Shown: piece after piece, positions 5,314-6,906 of the stretch
How the letters are laid out: each line of letters starts with the position of its first letter
How positions within the stretch are numbered: the first letter of the stretch is position 1
Notes under the pieces: model-generated
Told to the model about the DNA's origin: nothing
The model's input: only the letters and a program-made list of their open reading frames with translations
The model's database searches: none
Assembly (NCBI GenBank): GCA_031282535.1
Contig: JAITDM010000184.1
Coordinates: 1 to 6,906, forward strand
DNA length: 6,906 nucleotides
Reading direction: 5' to 3'
Source: Oscillospiraceae bacterium
GTDB lineage: Bacteria; Bacillota; Clostridia; Oscillospirales; UBA929
Translations under genes and position numbers: made by a program

Positions 5314-5583
5314 ATGTATCTTCATTTGGGCAGCAACGTCGTGGTGCCGCACGCCGCGGTGATCGGGGTGTTCGACCTGGAGATCACGTCGCAGTCGCGG
5401 CTGACGAAGCAGTTTTTGACCAGGGCGGAACGGGAGGGCCGCATCGAGGCGGCCTCTGCCGATCTGCCGGCCTCGTTCGTCCTCTGCCAGCGCGACGGCG
5501 GCGCCCGGGTCTACCTCTCCCAAATCTCGGCCGCCACCCTCGCGAAGCGGTTCGCAAAAATGGCCGGGTTTTCGCGGGGGTGA
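5314..5583 (+). CDS. remB: DUF370 / extracellular matrix regulator RemB-like protein
   Basis: This 89-residue protein starts MYLHLGSNVVVPHAAVIGVFD. Recalled B. subtilis RemB (YaaB) starts MYIHLGDDFVV and has GIFD at the same place. The second half, ARVYLSQISAATLAKRF (64-80), matches the RemB IYYSPLSSSTLKKR region. DUF370 proteins include RemA, a DNA-binding activator of biofilm matrix genes. RemB is less well understood, so a regulatory role is inferred from the family. The family is normally encoded between recF and gyrB; recF is in place 206 bp upstream, but gyrB does not follow directly. No convincing promoter was found in the gap, so it may be read from the recF transcript if the upstream hairpins do not fully terminate. 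Confidence 0.88.
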   Translation: MYLHLGSNVVVPHAAVIGVFDLEITSQSRLTKQFLTRAEREGRIEAASADLPASFVLCQRDGGARVYLSQISAATLAKRFAKMAGFSRG

Positions 5584-5617
5584 GGAAGAAAGATACTTGG
5601 GTTCTACAAAATTCTCC

Positions 5618-5646
5618 TTGACCATCCGCCAGAAAGCGAATATAAT
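5618..5646 (+). promoter_or_regulatory. Near-consensus sigma-A promoter of the second COG2865 gene
   Basis: TTGACC (5618-5623), a spacer of exactly 17 bp and a perfect TATAAT (5641-5646). It is the strongest promoter in the window. It predicts a short leader (start near 5653) before the ATG at 5687. The ribosome site is weak: GAGAGAG (5673-5679) at about 7 nt, or AAGGAAG (5663-5669), which is too far away. Confidence 0.8.
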
Positions 5647-5686
5647 GGTCTGTATAAAATTCAAGGAAGAACGAGAGAGACAAGCT

Positions 5687-6906
5687 ATGAAAATAGAACA
5701 TAGCTACGAGGAATACAAATCAGAGTTTCCACCGAAAAACGAGCTGAAAGCTGAGATTGTATCGTTCCTAAACAGCAGGACAGGCGGCACAATCTATCTC
5801 GGTGCGAATGACAACGGTTCGCCTGTCGAAGTTTCGTCGGCTAATGAGCAATACTCGGCTTACAAGGCATGGGAGGAAAAGCTGGCAAACTGGATAACCA
5901 ACGCTTTTACCCCTGAAGTAATTGGCTTGGTATTTGTTGACCCGACAACCGTTCCAATGACGATTCAGGTCAGCGCAGGCGTTCACCGCCCGTATTACTA
6001 CAAAGATGGCGAGGGTTTCAACCCAAAAGGGGTCTGGATAAGGGTTGGCAGCACAAAACGCCGGGCGAGCGATGATGAAATCAAGCGTATGATGATTGCC
6101 GACGTAGCGCACCATTATGAACGGCAAGTGACAGCCTATGACACGCTTGACTTCTCATACATCACGAAAAGGCTTGCCGAGCGTGGGATTGCCTTTGATG
6201 ATTTCGGCTTAGAGATACGCAAGCCGGGAGAGAACTACAACAATGCAGGGCTTATCCTCAGTGAGTCCAATCCCTTTGTGACGAAAATCGCTGTTTTTGA
6301 AGGGCTGAAAGTCGATACCTTCCTCGACAAGAAAGAATACACTGGCTCTATTGCCGAGCAAATCGACAAGGTGATGGACTACATGAAGCTTGTAGTCAGG
6401 GAGCGCAATGTTATCACCGGAAATCCCCAGCGTACAGTCCTTTCTGATTATCCCGCCAAGGCAGTCAGAGAGGCTGTTTTGAACTGCTATTGCCACCGTG
6501 ACCTGACCCTGTCTGCAGACATCCGCGTTTTCGTATTTGATGACCGCATTGAAATCTATTCCCCCGGCGGCACGCCAGAGGGGCTGTCCATTGAGGAAAT
6601 ATTGAACGGGGCAAATGCAAAGCGCAACCCGATATTGGTCAAAGCCCTCGACAAACTTGACTACATCGAGAACTATACCTCCGGCATCCGGCGCATTATT
6701 GGCGAGTATGAAGGTTTCCCGCTTCAACCGAAGTTTTATGTCTCAGACTCACTGTTCAGAGTCACGCTGTTTAACAAAAACTATTATTATGACCACCTGA
6801 AACAACAGCTGGAAAACAATGCCAATGCTACTGTAAATGCTACTGTAAATGCTACTGTAAATGCTACTGTAAATGCTACTGTAAATGCTACTGTAAATGC
6901 TACTGT
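5687..6906 (+). CDS. COG2865-type ATP-binding protein with AlbA_2 (Schlafen-like) domain, 3' end outside window
   Basis: The frame is open from ATG 5687 to the window end (406 codons seen). Residues 1-135 form an AlbA_2/Schlafen-like domain: YKSEF (10-14), GGTIYLGANDNG (33-44), RPYYYKDG (101-108), GVWIRVGSTKRRASDDEI (115-132). Residues about 250-362 form a divergent histidine-kinase-like ATPase domain: N-box REAVLNCYCHRD (261-272), DRIEIYSPGG (286-295), KRNPILVKALDKLDYIE (312-328) and TSGIRRI (331-337, where GSGI is usual). From residue 380 a perfect NATV repeat begins; a winged helix is expected beyond it. COG2865 proteins are annotated as predicted transcriptional regulators; AlbA_2 is also related to Schlafen nuclease cores. 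The role here is unknown. G+C is roughly 45-50% against 60-70% next door, and it has its own strong promoter, which suggests acquisition by transfer. Confidence 0.9.
   Translation, partial: MKIEHSYEEYKSEFPPKNELKAEIVSFLNSRTGGTIYLGANDNGSPVEVSSANEQYSAYKAWEEKLANWITNAFTPEVIGLVFVDPTTVPMTIQVSAGVHRPYYYKDGEGFNPKGVWIRVGSTKRRASDDEIKRMMIADVAHHYERQVTAYDTLDFSYITKRLAERGIAFDDFGLEIRKPGENYNNAGLILSESNPFVTKIAVFEGLKVDTFLDKKEYTGSIAEQIDKVMDYMKLVVRERNVITGNPQRTVLSDYPAKAVREAVLNCYCHRDLTLSADIRVFVFDDRIEIYSPGGTPEGLSIEEILNGANAKRNPILVKALDKLDYIENYTSGIRRIIGEYEGFPLQPKFYVSDSLFRVTLFNKNYYYDHLKQQLENNANATVNATVNATVNATVNATVNATVNAT
6824..6906 (+). repeat. Perfect 12-bp tandem repeat encoding (NATV)n
   Basis: Unit AATGCTACTGTA starts at 6824, 6836, 6848, 6860, 6872, 6884 and 6896. 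That is six full copies plus 11 of 12 bases of a seventh, cut by the window edge. All visible copies are identical. The unit is a multiple of three, so copy-number change would lengthen or shorten the protein by four residues (Asn-Ala-Thr-Val) without a frameshift. It lies directly after the ATPase-like domain, where the linker to a C-terminal winged helix is expected. Confidence 0.95.

Noticed and set aside
6209..6727. Long open frame on the minus strand (172 codons)
   Set aside because: It lies wholly inside the second COG2865 gene, whose plus-strand protein has clear family motifs. The minus frame shows none.
6824..6906. CRISPR-like array
   Set aside because: The repeats are 12 bp, contiguous, without spacers, and in frame inside a coding sequence.

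Overview
This window is a chromosomal replication-origin region from a high-G+C member of the Bacillota, most plausibly a Clostridia of the Oscillospiraceae type. That assignment is inference. It rests on the order dnaA - intergenic origin - dnaN - recF - remB (DUF370) on one strand, strong AGGAGG-type ribosome sites, TTGACN/TATAAT-type promoters, and the flavour of the DnaA, DnaN and RemB proteins. No rRNA or protein marker finer than this is present.

Layout, all on the + strand. Positions 1-95 hold the 3' tail of an unidentified Lys/Pro-rich gene. Positions about 73-975 hold the C-terminal part of a COG2865-type (Schlafen/AlbA_2-related) ATP-binding regulator. It lacks most of its ATPase domain, and its last 112 residues are tandemly duplicated at an exact 336-bp period. 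dnaA (1146-2453) follows behind a good promoter and a leader with a hairpin. The 405-bp dnaA-dnaN gap is the likely oriC: three 8/9 DnaA boxes, two facing arrays of an AT-rich heptamer, a strong hairpin and repeated ACTGTCC motifs. dnaN (2859-3977) and recF (3980-5107) are almost contiguous. After a 206-bp gap with a possible terminator comes remB (5314-5583). Last is a second COG2865-type gene (5687 to beyond the end), with its own near-consensus promoter and visibly lower G+C. It enters a perfect 12-bp in-frame repeat (NATV)n at the window edge.

How the genes work together: DnaA binds and opens oriC, DnaN is the sliding clamp that holds the polymerase, and RecF acts in repair of gapped or stalled forks. 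RemB is a small DNA-binding-type regulator that usually sits between recF and gyrB. The expected small S4-domain gene (yaaA) between dnaN and recF is absent. The second COG2865 gene occupies the place where gyrB would be expected.

The most unusual aspect is that the replication-gene block is bracketed by two members of the same regulator family. Both carry a 4-residue (12-bp) periodic repeat just after the ATPase-like domain. In the first gene the repeat is embedded in long perfect palindromes, one base pair of which has changed in a compensated way between the two tandem copies.
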